Positions 1-8,619 of a DNA stretch of 33,211 nucleotides are shown here, piece by piece. The notes beneath the pieces are model-generated. The model did no database searches and was not told the origin of the DNA. It saw only the letters and a program-made list of their open reading frames with translations. Each line of letters starts with the position of its first letter. Within the stretch, counting starts at the first letter, position 1. Source of the DNA: a virus; the IMG/VR virus record IMGVR_UViG_3300013133_000027, positions 1-33,211 of that record, one strand, 5' to 3'. The position numbers and the translations under genes were made by a program.

Positions 1-1078
1 AACTACCAAGGTTATTATTGTATCAACTCCAAAAGGTATGAATCACTTCTACCGTCTTTGGCATGATGCTGAAAGAAGTAGAAATGAATATATCCCCACA
101 GAAGTTCATTGGTCTGAAGTTCCAGGAAGAGATGCTGCTTGGAAAGCACAGACAATTAGTAATACTTCAGAGCAACAATTCCAACAGGAATTTGAATGCG
201 ATTTCTTAGGATCATCAGATACTTTAATTTCCAGTGCTAAATTGAAGTCTTTGGTATTTGAAGACCCAATACAAAAAAATAAAGGGTTGGATGTATATTT
301 TAATCCTATTGAAGATAGAAATTATTTTATAACTGTTGACGTTGCTAGAGGAACTGAAAATGATTACTCAGCATTTATTGTTTTTGATATCACCGAATTT
401 CCTTGGAGAGTTGTAGCAAAATATAAAAACAATCAAATCAAACCAATGCTGTTTCCTAGCATTATAAACGATGTTGCTAAAGCATATAATAAATCTTATG
501 TTTTAGTTGAGATCAATGATATTGGGGAACAAGTTGCAAATATTTTACATTTTGATCTTGAGTATGAAAATGTTTTAATGTGTTCAATGCGAGGAAGAGC
601 GGGTCAAATAGTAGGTCAAGGTTTTTCCGGATCTAAATCTCAACTTGGAATTAAAATGTCCAAAACGGTTAAGAAGATTGGATGTTCTAATTTAAAAACT
701 TTGATTGAAGATGATAAACTTATATTCAGTGATTATGAAATCATTTCTGAATTAACTACTTTTATTCAAAAAAATCACTCCTTTGAAGCAGAACAAGGAG
801 CAAATGATGACTTGGCAATGTGCCTTGTTATATTTGCATGGTTAGTAGTACAACCATATTTTAAAGAGATGACCGATAATGATGTTCGTAAAAGAATATA
901 TGATGAACAAAAAAATCAAATTGAACAAGACATGGCACCATTTGGATTTATTATAGATGGTTTGGATGATGATATCGAAGTTATAGATAAACATACTGGT
1001 GATAGATGGGTAAGAGCAAATAACAATTCCAATTTTGATGAGTATGGTAATCGTTCTTTTATGTGGGACTACGTTTAA
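1..1078 (+). CDS. 17: Terminase large subunit gp17, 5'-truncated by the window
   Basis: C-terminal 358 residues of the DNA-packaging motor; the open frame enters from the window edge (first full codon at base 2), so the first internal ATG at 38 is not the true start. The protein cuts concatemeric DNA and pumps it through the portal. The end of the ATPase domain is visible as VSTPKG, matching the T4 gp17 motif before the linker. The RNase H-like nuclease domain is complete: VDVARG supplies the first catalytic Asp, VEINDIG the second acidic residue, and GANDDLAMCLVIF the final Asp pair, in the T4 order. The portal, sheath and tube genes follow, as in T4. The frame ends 12 bases before a late promoter for gene 18. 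What lies upstream (small terminase, N-terminal ATPase) is outside the window. Confidence 0.96.
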   Translation, partial: TTKVIIVSTPKGMNHFYRLWHDAERSRNEYIPTEVHWSEVPGRDAAWKAQTISNTSEQQFQQEFECDFLGSSDTLISSAKLKSLVFEDPIQKNKGLDVYFNPIEDRNYFITVDVARGTENDYSAFIVFDITEFPWRVVAKYKNNQIKPMLFPSIINDVAKAYNKSYVLVEINDIGEQVANILHFDLEYENVLMCSMRGRAGQIVGQGFSGSKSQLGIKMSKTVKKIGCSNLKTLIEDDKLIFSDYEIISELTTFIQKNHSFEAEQGANDDLAMCLVIFAWLVVQPYFKEMTDNDVRKRIYDEQKNQIEQDMAPFGFIIDGLDDDIEVIDKHTGDRWVRANNNSNFDEYGNRSFMWDYV

Positions 1079-1089
1079 AAGAAGGAATT

Positions 1090-1097
1090 TATAAATA
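1090..1097 (+). promoter_or_regulatory. T4-type late promoter before gene 18
   Basis: Exact TATAAATA, the T4 late promoter -10 element recognised by gp55 on host RNA polymerase. It lies in the short gap between the gene 17 stop and the gene 18 start, about 38 bases before the ATG. No -35 element is expected for this class and none is seen. Confidence 0.8.
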
Positions 1098-1134
1098 TCT
1101 TATAGAGCAATGAAGATTTATCAGAGGGATCAAA

Positions 1135-3567
1135 ATGCCTATAGGTTTGGTATCACCTGGAACTAAGGTTAGAGAAGTTGATTTAACGCAAGGGCGTATA
1201 GATAGTGTATCTACCACTACCGGAGCAATCGTTTGCCCGTTTGCACAAGGTCCTGTAGAAGAACCTGTATTTATTGATAGTGAGCAGGCACTAATAGACA
1301 CTTTTGGCAAGCCCTCAGATAATGATAATCACTACGAGTATTGGTTGTCTGCATCAAACTATCTCACTTATGGTGGGGTAATGCGTGTTGTAAGAGTAGA
1401 TGGAACTAATTTAAATAATGCTAACGCAAGTAAGGCCACTCCCGGTGGTAGCGAAACATTAAAAATTAAAAGTTACGAAGATTATCAAAATGACTACACA
1501 ACTGCATCAACTTGGTTCTGGGCGGCAAACAATCCAGGATCTTGGGCGAATGAAATTAAAGTATGTGTAATTGATGGATTTGCTGATCAAATTATCAGTG
1601 GTGTAGATACCTCTAATAATAATGTTCGTGTTGGCGCTGCTGTAACTCAAGCAATTTCAGGAGATCTTGCTGGAAACGGAACAGTTTCAACTTTTACTGG
1701 ATTCATAAAAGGAATTATCACTGGTGTTGGAAACACCTTACAAAACCCAACTTCAAGTGGGGTAGGAACTGATAGTATTACTGTTAGAGTCGTATCAAAA
1801 GTTACTGAATCGTTTAATACGTTTTCAACAGTTGGAATAGTAACAACTTTACTCACAGCAGGTATCGGAACCGATATAGTTTCTATTGCGAGTACATCAG
1901 GGTTATCAGTTGGCAATCTCTTTTCTCCTGGTGACATTGTAGTCACTTCAATTGGAGACACAACAGTATCTCTTGCAAGCACAATTTCTGCACAAATTAC
2001 AGTTGGAACTGCAGTTACTTTTAGTACAACTGTCTCCGTTGCAGGAACAGAAACAGCAACCGTTTATACTGAGGGTGGATTATTTTCCTTTAGTGCAGGA
2101 ACGATTGGAGTTTCTTCGGTAACTATTGGTAGTGGAACATCTACATTTACGAGCACCACACAACAAGATTGGTACGATTTGCAAGATGTCGGATTAAATA
2201 ATTCCGATCTTTTATGGAAAGAAATTGCAGAAAGACCAAGGACCAGTAATTTTGCCACTAACAGAAGTGGGAAAAATGATGAAATTCATATTATTGTTAT
2301 TGATGATAAAGGGACGATTTCAGGAACTCCCGGAACAATTCTTGAAAAATTTGTAGGACTTTCCAAAGCAGTAGATGCTACTTCTTCCACATCTGGCCCA
2401 ATCTATTATAAGAATTTTATAGCAGATAATTCCCGATACTTATTTGCAGGAGATGCTGAAGTTGGCAAACCAACTGGATTTAGTAGTGGAATTACATCTA
2501 TTACTAATGGTGATGGAGCTTGGGGATTAACTGCCCAAGGTACTACTTACCACGCTGTTGGTAAAAAAACATATACACTAAAAGGTGGAAATAATTATGG
2601 TGCTGGTGATTCAACAAATCCAAGATTTGAAACTACTCTTGGAGATTTGATTGCAGGGTATGATTTATTTGTTAATCAAAGAGAATACCCAATCAATTTC
2701 CTAATTCAGGGTCCTGGATTTGGTACTAAAGAACAAACTCAAGCAAAAGCAAATAAACTGATTCAAATTGCAGAATTGAGAAAGGATTGCATCGCATGTA
2801 TTTCTCCTCAAAGATCTGCAGTATTAGTTGATCCTGGGGCGGGTGGAAGTTCACCAGCACCAATTGTAAGCACCACTACACAAACAAATAATGTTATCGC
2901 ATTCTATGATTCTGTAGCATCATCTTCTTATGCAGTCTTTGATACTGGTTACAAATATCAGTATGACAGATTTAGTAATAAGTTTAGATACGTTCCATTA
3001 AATGCTGATATTGCTGGTTGCATGGCAAGAACTGGAATTAATGATTTTGCATGGTTTTCTCCTGCTGGTACAAGACGTGGTGTTATCAACAACGCAGTTA
3101 AACTGGCATACAATCCATCACAATCTGAAAGAGATCGTTTATATGTTAGAAGAATCAATCCAGTAATTTTTGCTCCAGGGTCAGGAATTATCCTGTTTGG
3201 TGACAAAACTGGACTTGCTGTTCAATCAGCATTTGATAGAATTAATGTTAGAAGGTTGTTCCTTGTTCTTGAAGAGTCAATCGAAAGAGCATCGAGAGCA
3301 TCACTCTTTGAATTTAATGATGCAATCACTAGAACAAACTTTGTGAACATTACTGAACCATTCCTCCGTGATGTTAAAGCGAAAAGAGGTATTCAAGACT
3401 TTGTTGTTATTTGTGATGAAACCAACAACACTCCTGATGTAATTGATGCTAATGAATTTAAGGCTGATATCTATATCAAGCCTGCTCGTAGTATCAACTT
3501 TATCGGACTCACTTTCGTTGCCACCAGAACGGGAGTATCCTTTGAAGAAATCATTGGAAGAGTTTAA
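1135..3567 (+). CDS. 18: Tail sheath protein gp18
   Basis: Contractile sheath subunit, 810 residues against 659 in T4. The N-terminus (LVSPGTKVREVDLTQ) and the C-terminal region (ARSINFIGLTFVATRTG, then FEEIIGRV) match the sheath family, where the terminal regions interlock neighbouring subunits around the tube. Between about residues 180 and 350 lies a Thr/Ser/Val/Gly-rich, beta-type insertion with repeated IGT/VGI-like steps that interrupts the conserved core and accounts for the extra length. GAGGG at 1124-1128, six bases before the ATG, supports the start. It is the first gene after a TATAAATA late promoter and is followed by the tube gene, the T4 order. The sheath assignment is secure; the role of the insertion is unknown. 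Confidence 0.95.
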   Translation: MPIGLVSPGTKVREVDLTQGRIDSVSTTTGAIVCPFAQGPVEEPVFIDSEQALIDTFGKPSDNDNHYEYWLSASNYLTYGGVMRVVRVDGTNLNNANASKATPGGSETLKIKSYEDYQNDYTTASTWFWAANNPGSWANEIKVCVIDGFADQIISGVDTSNNNVRVGAAVTQAISGDLAGNGTVSTFTGFIKGIITGVGNTLQNPTSSGVGTDSITVRVVSKVTESFNTFSTVGIVTTLLTAGIGTDIVSIASTSGLSVGNLFSPGDIVVTSIGDTTVSLASTISAQITVGTAVTFSTTVSVAGTETATVYTEGGLFSFSAGTIGVSSVTIGSGTSTFTSTTQQDWYDLQDVGLNNSDLLWKEIAERPRTSNFATNRSGKNDEIHIIVIDDKGTISGTPGTILEKFVGLSKAVDATSSTSGPIYYKNFIADNSRYLFAGDAEVGKPTGFSSGITSITNGDGAWGLTAQGTTYHAVGKKTYTLKGGNNYGAGDSTNPRFETTLGDLIAGYDLFVNQREYPINFLIQGPGFGTKEQTQAKANKLIQIAELRKDCIACISPQRSAVLVDPGAGGSSPAPIVSTTTQTNNVIAFYDSVASSSYAVFDTGYKYQYDRFSNKFRYVPLNADIAGCMARTGINDFAWFSPAGTRRGVINNAVKLAYNPSQSERDRLYVRRINPVIFAPGSGIILFGDKTGLAVQSAFDRINVRRLFLVLEESIERASRASLFEFNDAITRTNFVNITEPFLRDVKAKRGIQDFVVICDETNNTPDVIDANEFKADIYIKPARSINFIGLTFVATRTGVSFEEIIGRV

Positions 3568-3601
3568 ATCATAAATTATCACATAACCATCGGAGAAAAA
3601 C

Positions 3602-4231
3602 ATGTCATTTCAACAAATTCCAAACTCTGGGAGTGATGGAAGATTTCTAGATAACTTTAAGGGCAGAATGAGTGGAGGTGGTGTTCGCGCCAATCTCTTT
3701 GAATGCGAAATCGCATTTCCAACCATTGTTCTTCCTAACGGGGTTACTGAAACTAACATTACTGACAAAATTAAATTTTTAGTAAAAGCATCATCTCTTC
3801 CAGCTTCAACAATCACTCCAATTTCTGTTCCCTTTAGAGGTAGAGAACTGAAAATTGCTGGAGACAGAACATTTGAACCGTGGTCAGTTACAGTTATCAA
3901 CGACACTGATTTTTCAATTAGAGGTGCTTTTGAGAGGTGGATTAATTATATGAGCAGATCTTTGGATAATGCTGGAGAGGTTAATCCCGCAACATATCAA
4001 AGAGATGCCTGGGTCTATCAACTTGGACGTGCTGCGATGAATACCGCTGTGGATAGTTCAGATACTATTCCAGTTCTAAGAGCATATCACATGTATGGTG
4101 TTTTCCCAACTAATGTTTCGGCAATCCCAGTTTCCTATGCGGATAATAGTAGTATTGAAGAATTTACAGTAGATCTTCAAGTTCAGTATTGGGAAGCATA
4201 TAATGGTAATAAATCTATCGAAGTTCAGTAG
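3602..4231 (+). CDS. 19: Tail tube protein gp19
   Basis: Subunit of the inner tail tube through which DNA passes, 209 residues (T4: 163). The stretch VPFRGRELKIAGDRTFEPW, followed by SVTVINDTDFSIRGAFERW, is the tube signature and aligns with T4 gp19 (NRKINVAGDRTFDDW). The C-terminus (YGVFPTNVSAIPVSYADN, then VDLQVQYWEAY) also aligns with T4 (LWPTNVGELQLDW, LALDYWE). The start follows GGAG at 3592-3595. A near-match to the late promoter, CATAAATT, lies at 3570-3577 in the gap after gene 18. Another tube-fold protein is encoded at 10088-10657. Confidence 0.94.
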   Translation: MSFQQIPNSGSDGRFLDNFKGRMSGGGVRANLFECEIAFPTIVLPNGVTETNITDKIKFLVKASSLPASTITPISVPFRGRELKIAGDRTFEPWSVTVINDTDFSIRGAFERWINYMSRSLDNAGEVNPATYQRDAWVYQLGRAAMNTAVDSSDTIPVLRAYHMYGVFPTNVSAIPVSYADNSSIEEFTVDLQVQYWEAYNGNKSIEVQ

Positions 4232-4232
4232 A

Positions 4233-4240
4233 CATAAATA
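4233..4240 (+). promoter_or_regulatory. Late promoter-like CATAAATA before gene 20
   Basis: CATAAATA lies directly after the gene 19 stop codon and 30 bases before the gene 20 ATG. It differs from TATAAATA by one base, and the same variant occurs before gene 22. Confidence 0.6.
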
Positions 4241-4270
4241 GGTTGATACCATTTTAAATGTAACTATAAT

Positions 4271-6037
4271 ATGTCTGGACTTTTTGGATTTTCTATAAAC
4301 AGTAACGTACAAAAACCTAAAAAACAAATCAGTCCTGTTGCTCAATCAAATGAGGATGGGTCTGATTATTATATTAGTAGTGGGTTTTACGGACAATATG
4401 TAGACATTGAAGGTGTTTATAAAACTGAATATGATCTTCTAAAAAGATATCGTGAAATGGCTTTACACCCAGAATGTGATCGTGCAATTGAAGACGTTGT
4501 TAACGAAGCAATTGTATCAGACCTAAATGATTCGCCAATTCAAATTGAATTGTCAAATTTAATAGTTGATGAAAGTATTAAACAAATTATTCGTGGAGAA
4601 TTTCAATACATTAAAGACTTGATGCAGTTTGATAAAAAATGTCATGAAATTTTTAGAAATTGGTATGTAGATGGAAGAATTTATTATCATAAAGTAATTG
4701 ATTTAGATAATCCACAAGAGGGTATTAAAGAAATTAGATATATTGATGCTATGAAAATTAGGTTCATTCGAGAACTTAAGAAAAAAAATAACGGTCTAGG
4801 TGCGGTTAACATTTCGAACACATCATCAATAAATAATATTTTTGGAAAGATTGATGAATCTTCTTTAGATTTTCCAGAAATTGAAGAGTATTTTGCATAC
4901 ACTCCAAAGTTAACTGGTTATGCATCTGCTTCAGCTGGAAATTCTGGAGGTGGTGGATATGGAAAGTCAATTAAAATTTCTAAAGATGCCATCACATTTG
5001 TATCTTCAGGATTGGTAGATAGAAATAAACAAACTGTTTTATCCTATTTGCATAAAGCAATTAAGGCATTGAATCAATTGAGAATGATTGAGGATTCTCT
5101 TGTCATTTATAGAATGTCTCGTGCTCCAGAACGTAGAATTTTTTACATCGATGTAGGTAATCTCCCTAAGATTAAAGCAGAACAATATCTTAAAGAAGTT
5201 ATGAGTCGCTATCGTAACAAAATTGTTTACGACTCTAGTACAGGAGAAATACGTGATGACAAAAAGCATATGAGTATGCTTGAGGACTTCTGGCTTCCTC
5301 GTCGTGAAGGTGGTCGTGGAACCGAAATTACTACCTTACCTGGTGGTCAGAATCTTGGTGAATTAACTGACGTTGAGTATTTTCAGAAAAAACTTTATAG
5401 ATCTTTAGGAATTCCAGAATCTAGAATTGGAGCAGACCAAGGATTCAATTTAGGAAGGTCCTCAGAAATTTTAAGAGACGAAATTCAGTTTTCAAGATTT
5501 GTAGGAAGACTTAGGAAAAAATTTAGCGGTCTTTTTCATGATATGTTGAGAACTCAACTTATCTTAAAGAATATTGTTACTCCAGAAGAATGGGATTGGA
5601 TGAGTGATCATATTCAATATGATTACTTATATGACAATCATTTTGCAGAGTTAAAGCAAACAGAATTGATGAATGAAAGAATGAATCTTCTTCAAGTTAT
5701 GGATCCTTATATCGGTAAATATTATTCAGTTGATTATATCAGAAGAAATATTCTCCATCAAACTGATCATGAGATTGTGGAGCAAGATCAAAAAATGGCA
5801 TATGAGAAAGAGGTTGGTATTATTCCTCCCCCAACGCCAACGATTGATCCCAGTACCGGAATGCCAATGGATTATATTACGGACGTTGGTTCAAAACTGG
5901 TTAAGAAAACTCAAAATCAAAACACTAAGGATCTTGAGATTGGACTGGGTAAATCTATAAAAGAACCAGATTTAAAAAAATCAGGTAAATCTACGGAAGC
6001 ACCTGAAATTAAAACCAGTAAAGGCGAAAAGATATAA
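4271..6037 (+). CDS. 20: Portal vertex protein gp20
   Basis: Dodecameric portal at the unique capsid vertex; it nucleates prohead assembly and later docks the terminase and tail. It has 588 residues (T4: 524). Recognisable family blocks are KRYREMALHPECDRAIEDVV near residue 65, SYLHKAIKALNQLRMIEDS, YRMSRAPERRIFYIDVGNLP, and the DFWLPRREGGRGTEITTLPG block with QNLGELTDVEYF, which is near-invariant in T4-like portals and is the usual g20 diversity-marker region of cyanophages. The C-terminal 60 residues are Lys/Ser/Pro-rich and probably disordered. No strong Shine-Dalgarno sequence precedes the ATG. The stop overlaps a TATAAATA late promoter for the next gene. Confidence 0.96.
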   Translation: MSGLFGFSINSNVQKPKKQISPVAQSNEDGSDYYISSGFYGQYVDIEGVYKTEYDLLKRYREMALHPECDRAIEDVVNEAIVSDLNDSPIQIELSNLIVDESIKQIIRGEFQYIKDLMQFDKKCHEIFRNWYVDGRIYYHKVIDLDNPQEGIKEIRYIDAMKIRFIRELKKKNNGLGAVNISNTSSINNIFGKIDESSLDFPEIEEYFAYTPKLTGYASASAGNSGGGGYGKSIKISKDAITFVSSGLVDRNKQTVLSYLHKAIKALNQLRMIEDSLVIYRMSRAPERRIFYIDVGNLPKIKAEQYLKEVMSRYRNKIVYDSSTGEIRDDKKHMSMLEDFWLPRREGGRGTEITTLPGGQNLGELTDVEYFQKKLYRSLGIPESRIGADQGFNLGRSSEILRDEIQFSRFVGRLRKKFSGLFHDMLRTQLILKNIVTPEEWDWMSDHIQYDYLYDNHFAELKQTELMNERMNLLQVMDPYIGKYYSVDYIRRNILHQTDHEIVEQDQKMAYEKEVGIIPPPTPTIDPSTGMPMDYITDVGSKLVKKTQNQNTKDLEIGLGKSIKEPDLKKSGKSTEAPEIKTSKGEKI

Positions 6038-6040
6038 ATA
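6033..6040 (+). promoter_or_regulatory. Late promoter overlapping the end of gene 20
   Basis: Exact TATAAATA; its first bases are the last codons of gene 20. It is positioned 20 bases before the small core-protein gene and would serve the 67-21 group. Confidence 0.75.
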
Positions 6041-6060
6041 ATTAAAATTACTAATGATTT

Positions 6061-6234
6061 ATGGAAACTTCGGAATTTGTCGATATGGTAATGTCTGATG
6101 CATCTCCTACAGATTTGGCGGATAACATCAAACAAATGTTATTTGATAGATCTGTTCAAATGATTGATGACGTGAGACCATATGTTGCAGCACAATTATT
6201 TGATCCCACACAACTAGAGGTAGAAGAAGAGTAA
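6061..6234 (+). CDS. 67: Small prohead core protein, gp67-like
   Basis: A 57-residue protein in the position T4 gene 67 occupies between portal and protease. It starts METSEFVDMVMSDAS, has a helical middle (DLADNIKQMLFDRSVQMI) and ends in an acidic tail (LEVEEE). T4 gp67 is also small, helical at its N-terminus and acidic at its C-terminus, and is a scaffold component degraded by gp21. The stop codon shares one base with the next ATG (TAATG at 6232-6236), so the two genes are probably translationally coupled. The assignment rests on position, size and composition, with only weak sequence similarity. Confidence 0.6.
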   Translation: METSEFVDMVMSDASPTDLADNIKQMLFDRSVQMIDDVRPYVAAQLFDPTQLEVEEE

Positions 6235-6773
6235 TGGCATTAAAAATTGTTCAATTAGTGAATGCAGTATTTCCTCCTAATAATGGAATCAGCACCAGTT
6301 CAGCAATTAATCTTAAAAGTGGTTATTTAAGATTGACTTCTGTAGGAGCTGGTAATCATATTGCTATAGTTGATGGTAATAATAATGTTGCAGTTACAAG
6401 CGAATCTTCTCTATTAATTCCACAAAATACAAGTGAAGTTATTAAAGAGAGAGTTGCTAGACAGAGAATTTCTGGCATAACTACTGGAACTACAACTGTA
6501 ATTACCTTTGAGGAAAATGCAGGAAATCCATTCATTGTTGGTGATCATGTAAGTATTATTGGTGCTCAACCTTCAGGAATCAATACTGATTTTAATTTAG
6601 TATCCGCAGTTACAGATTCTTCTGTCACAATAGTGAAAAATAGTTCTTCAGTAGTTGGAGTTATTACTACGACAAATGCCGTATTATCCAGATCTGTAAA
6701 AGTAAGTGTTCATGGTGAAGGTAATAACTCACATCTTCATATTGCAGAAGTTCAAATCACATCCCAGGCATAA
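6234..6773 (+). CDS. Putative virion protein between genes 67 and 21
   Basis: A 179-residue protein I cannot assign to a T4 gene; T4 has gene 68 here, and this protein does not look like it. It is rich in Val, Ser, Thr, Ile and Asn, has no Cys, and reads as all-beta. An N-terminal part (LRLTSVGAGNHIAIVDGNN) is followed by a module with GNPFIVGDHVSIIGA and INTDFNLVSAVTDSS. Its C-terminus reads HGEGNNSHLHIAEVQITSQA. The middle module resembles the beta-rich insertion of the sheath protein (GNLFSPGDIVV). It is coupled to the gp67-like gene by a one-base overlap and followed two bases later by gene 21, so it is a late, head-region gene. A structural or decoration role is inferred from context only. 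Confidence 0.6.
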   Translation: MALKIVQLVNAVFPPNNGISTSSAINLKSGYLRLTSVGAGNHIAIVDGNNNVAVTSESSLLIPQNTSEVIKERVARQRISGITTGTTTVITFEENAGNPFIVGDHVSIIGAQPSGINTDFNLVSAVTDSSVTIVKNSSSVVGVITTTNAVLSRSVKVSVHGEGNNSHLHIAEVQITSQA

Positions 6774-6775
6774 CC

Positions 6776-7420
6776 ATGAAACTTATTACAGAACAAATCG
6801 AATCCATTAAAGTCATTAAGGAAGAAAAGAACGGTAAAACTAACTTGTATATTACCGGACCATTTCTTCAAGCAGAGGTCACAAATAGAAACGGACGTTG
6901 CTACCCCTTTCCAATTTTAGAAAGAGAAGTTAAAAAATACAACGATAAGTATATCACATGTGGTAGAGCGTTAGGAGAACTTGGACACCCTGATGGACCA
7001 ACTGTAAATCTGGACAGAGTGTCCCACATGATCACAAGTTTGAAGGCAGAAGGAAATAACTTCGTAGGAAAAGCAAAAATTCTTGATACACCAATGGGTA
7101 ACATCGCCAAGTCTCTTCTTGGCGAAGGCGTAAAACTCGGCGTCTCTTCAAGAGGAGTTGGATCTCTTGTTGAAAGAAATGGCATTAAATATGTCGGAGA
7201 TGACTTTATGTTATCTACTGCTGCTGATATTGTATCAGATCCTTCTGCACCTGACGCATTTGTTCAAGGTATTATGGAGGGTAGAGAGTGGGTTTGGCAA
7301 AATGGCAAACTTGCGGAGCAAACTTTAAATGGACTTTTGACTATGAAAATGAGTCCAGATAAAATGGCGAATGAAGAGAAATTACTTGGTCTCTTCAATC
7401 ATTACCTCAAAAATCTTTAA
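6776..7420 (+). CDS. 21: Prohead core protease gp21
   Basis: Serine protease that matures the prohead by cleaving after (L/I)-x-Glu sites in scaffold and capsid proteins. It has 214 residues (T4: 212). Family motifs are GPFLQAEVTNRNGRCYP near residue 28, the catalytic His in GELGHPDGP (His71) and the nucleophile block LGVSSRGVG (Ser124/125). Two bases separate it from the preceding stop. Likely substrates are encoded next to it: gp22 carries several LSE/LTE sites and gp23 has a single FLSE site after its N-terminal propeptide. A CATAAATA motif for gene 22 follows three bases after the stop. Confidence 0.95.
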   Translation: MKLITEQIESIKVIKEEKNGKTNLYITGPFLQAEVTNRNGRCYPFPILEREVKKYNDKYITCGRALGELGHPDGPTVNLDRVSHMITSLKAEGNNFVGKAKILDTPMGNIAKSLLGEGVKLGVSSRGVGSLVERNGIKYVGDDFMLSTAADIVSDPSAPDAFVQGIMEGREWVWQNGKLAEQTLNGLLTMKMSPDKMANEEKLLGLFNHYLKNL

Positions 7421-7422
7421 TT

Positions 7423-7430
7423 CATAAATA
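7423..7430 (+). promoter_or_regulatory. Late promoter-like CATAAATA before gene 22
   Basis: CATAAATA directly after the gene 21 stop, continuing as AATAATAG, 46 bases before the gene 22 ATG. No TATAAATA-like element is seen in the 49-base gap before gene 23, so this may also supply gene 23. Confidence 0.6.
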
Positions 7431-7475
7431 AATAATAGAATAAAGGATAGTTTAAATTTATTCGGAGAGATCTAA

Positions 7476-8570
7476 ATGTCAACTGGTAATTTACAAGAAA
7501 TGGGCGCTACAGCAACTAATCAATCCAAGTCTGCGGTAAATGCGACTGCTCAACCTGGGGATCCAATGTTGAGTAATGGCGCTTTTGTTGGCGGAACTCC
7601 TGAGCAAACTATTACTGATCTCGGGGGTCCTACTCCTGATAATTACAGATCTACAGATGACTCAGCAAAATTAAACTTTGCTGCTGTTGCTTCTGTTAGA
7701 AACGTAGTTAATGCAAAGGCAATGAGAGCAGAAGAAGAAGAGTATGAGGACGAAGAGGTAATTTCCGAAGTTGATGAAACTGAAGGATATGAAGAAGAAG
7801 AAGAAGTTGAAAATGAAGAAGTAGGAGATGAGGATGAAGATGAAATTGAAATTGATGTAGAGGAAGATGTCCAAGCTTTATTTGGTAATGAAGATCTCTC
7901 AGAAGAATTTAAAGAAAGAGCAAAAACTGTTTTTGAAACAGCACTTAGATCAAAGATTCAAGAAGCTGCCGATATGATTGCTGCTCGTTATGAGAAAGCA
8001 CTCGAAGAAAACGTAGCAGCAATTCACCAGGAACTTACAGAAAGAGTGGATTCATACCTTGAGTATGTTGCTGGTGAATGGATCACCGAAAATGCGCTCC
8101 AAGTAGAGCGTGGACTTAAATCAGAACTCTCTGAGTCCTTTATGACTGGACTCAAGGGTCTTTTTGAAGAACATTATGTACAAATCCCTGAAGAAAAATA
8201 TGATGTGCTTGAAAGCATGGTAGACAAACTTGATGATATGGAGTCGAAACTCAACGAACAAATCGAAAGAAACGTTCAGTTAACCCAAAGACTTAGCGAA
8301 TCAGTTTCCGATAGCATCTTCCACGAAGTTGCTAGAGGTCTCTCTGAGACCCAAAAAGGAAAACTCGCAGGTCTTTCCGAAAGTGTTGAGTTCATTAGTG
8401 AAAATGACTATCGTGGGAAGTTGGAAGTTCTTAAAGAATCCTATTTCTCTAGAACCCCAGTAACTCAATCTAGAGTTAACGATGATGAAATGCTCGGAAC
8501 AACGTCAGAAACTCTTTCAGAGTCAATGGACATGTATGTCAGAGCAGCTCAAAAATACTCTATTAAGTGA
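7476..8570 (+). CDS. 22: Prohead scaffold core protein gp22
   Basis: Main internal scaffold of the prohead, 364 residues (T4: about 269). The first 80 residues are low-complexity (Ala/Thr/Asn). Residues 85-131 are almost all Glu/Asp, and the rest is strongly helical and charged, as expected for a core protein (for example AADMIAARYEKALEENVAA). The C-terminus SMDMYVRAAQKYSIK fits gp22 proteins of marine T4-like phages. At least five LSE and one LTE tripeptides lie in the helical part; these are gp21-type cleavage sites, consistent with complete destruction of the scaffold. It lies between gene 21 and gene 23 as in T4, and a GGAG at 7463-7466 precedes the ATG. The long acidic block is larger than in T4. 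Confidence 0.92.
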   Translation: MSTGNLQEMGATATNQSKSAVNATAQPGDPMLSNGAFVGGTPEQTITDLGGPTPDNYRSTDDSAKLNFAAVASVRNVVNAKAMRAEEEEYEDEEVISEVDETEGYEEEEEVENEEVGDEDEDEIEIDVEEDVQALFGNEDLSEEFKERAKTVFETALRSKIQEAADMIAARYEKALEENVAAIHQELTERVDSYLEYVAGEWITENALQVERGLKSELSESFMTGLKGLFEEHYVQIPEEKYDVLESMVDKLDDMESKLNEQIERNVQLTQRLSESVSDSIFHEVARGLSETQKGKLAGLSESVEFISENDYRGKLEVLKESYFSRTPVTQSRVNDDEMLGTTSETLSESMDMYVRAAQKYSIK

Positions 8571-8619
8571 TTTTTAAATTATAACTTAAACACTTTTTAA
8601 CTAACGGAGAAATTTTCCA

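Noticed and set aside
3301-3603. Open frames on the minus strand, such as this one and 9541-9999
   Set aside because: They lie opposite well-supported genes (18, 23), have no ribosome sites and show no recognisable motifs; every supported gene here is on the plus strand.
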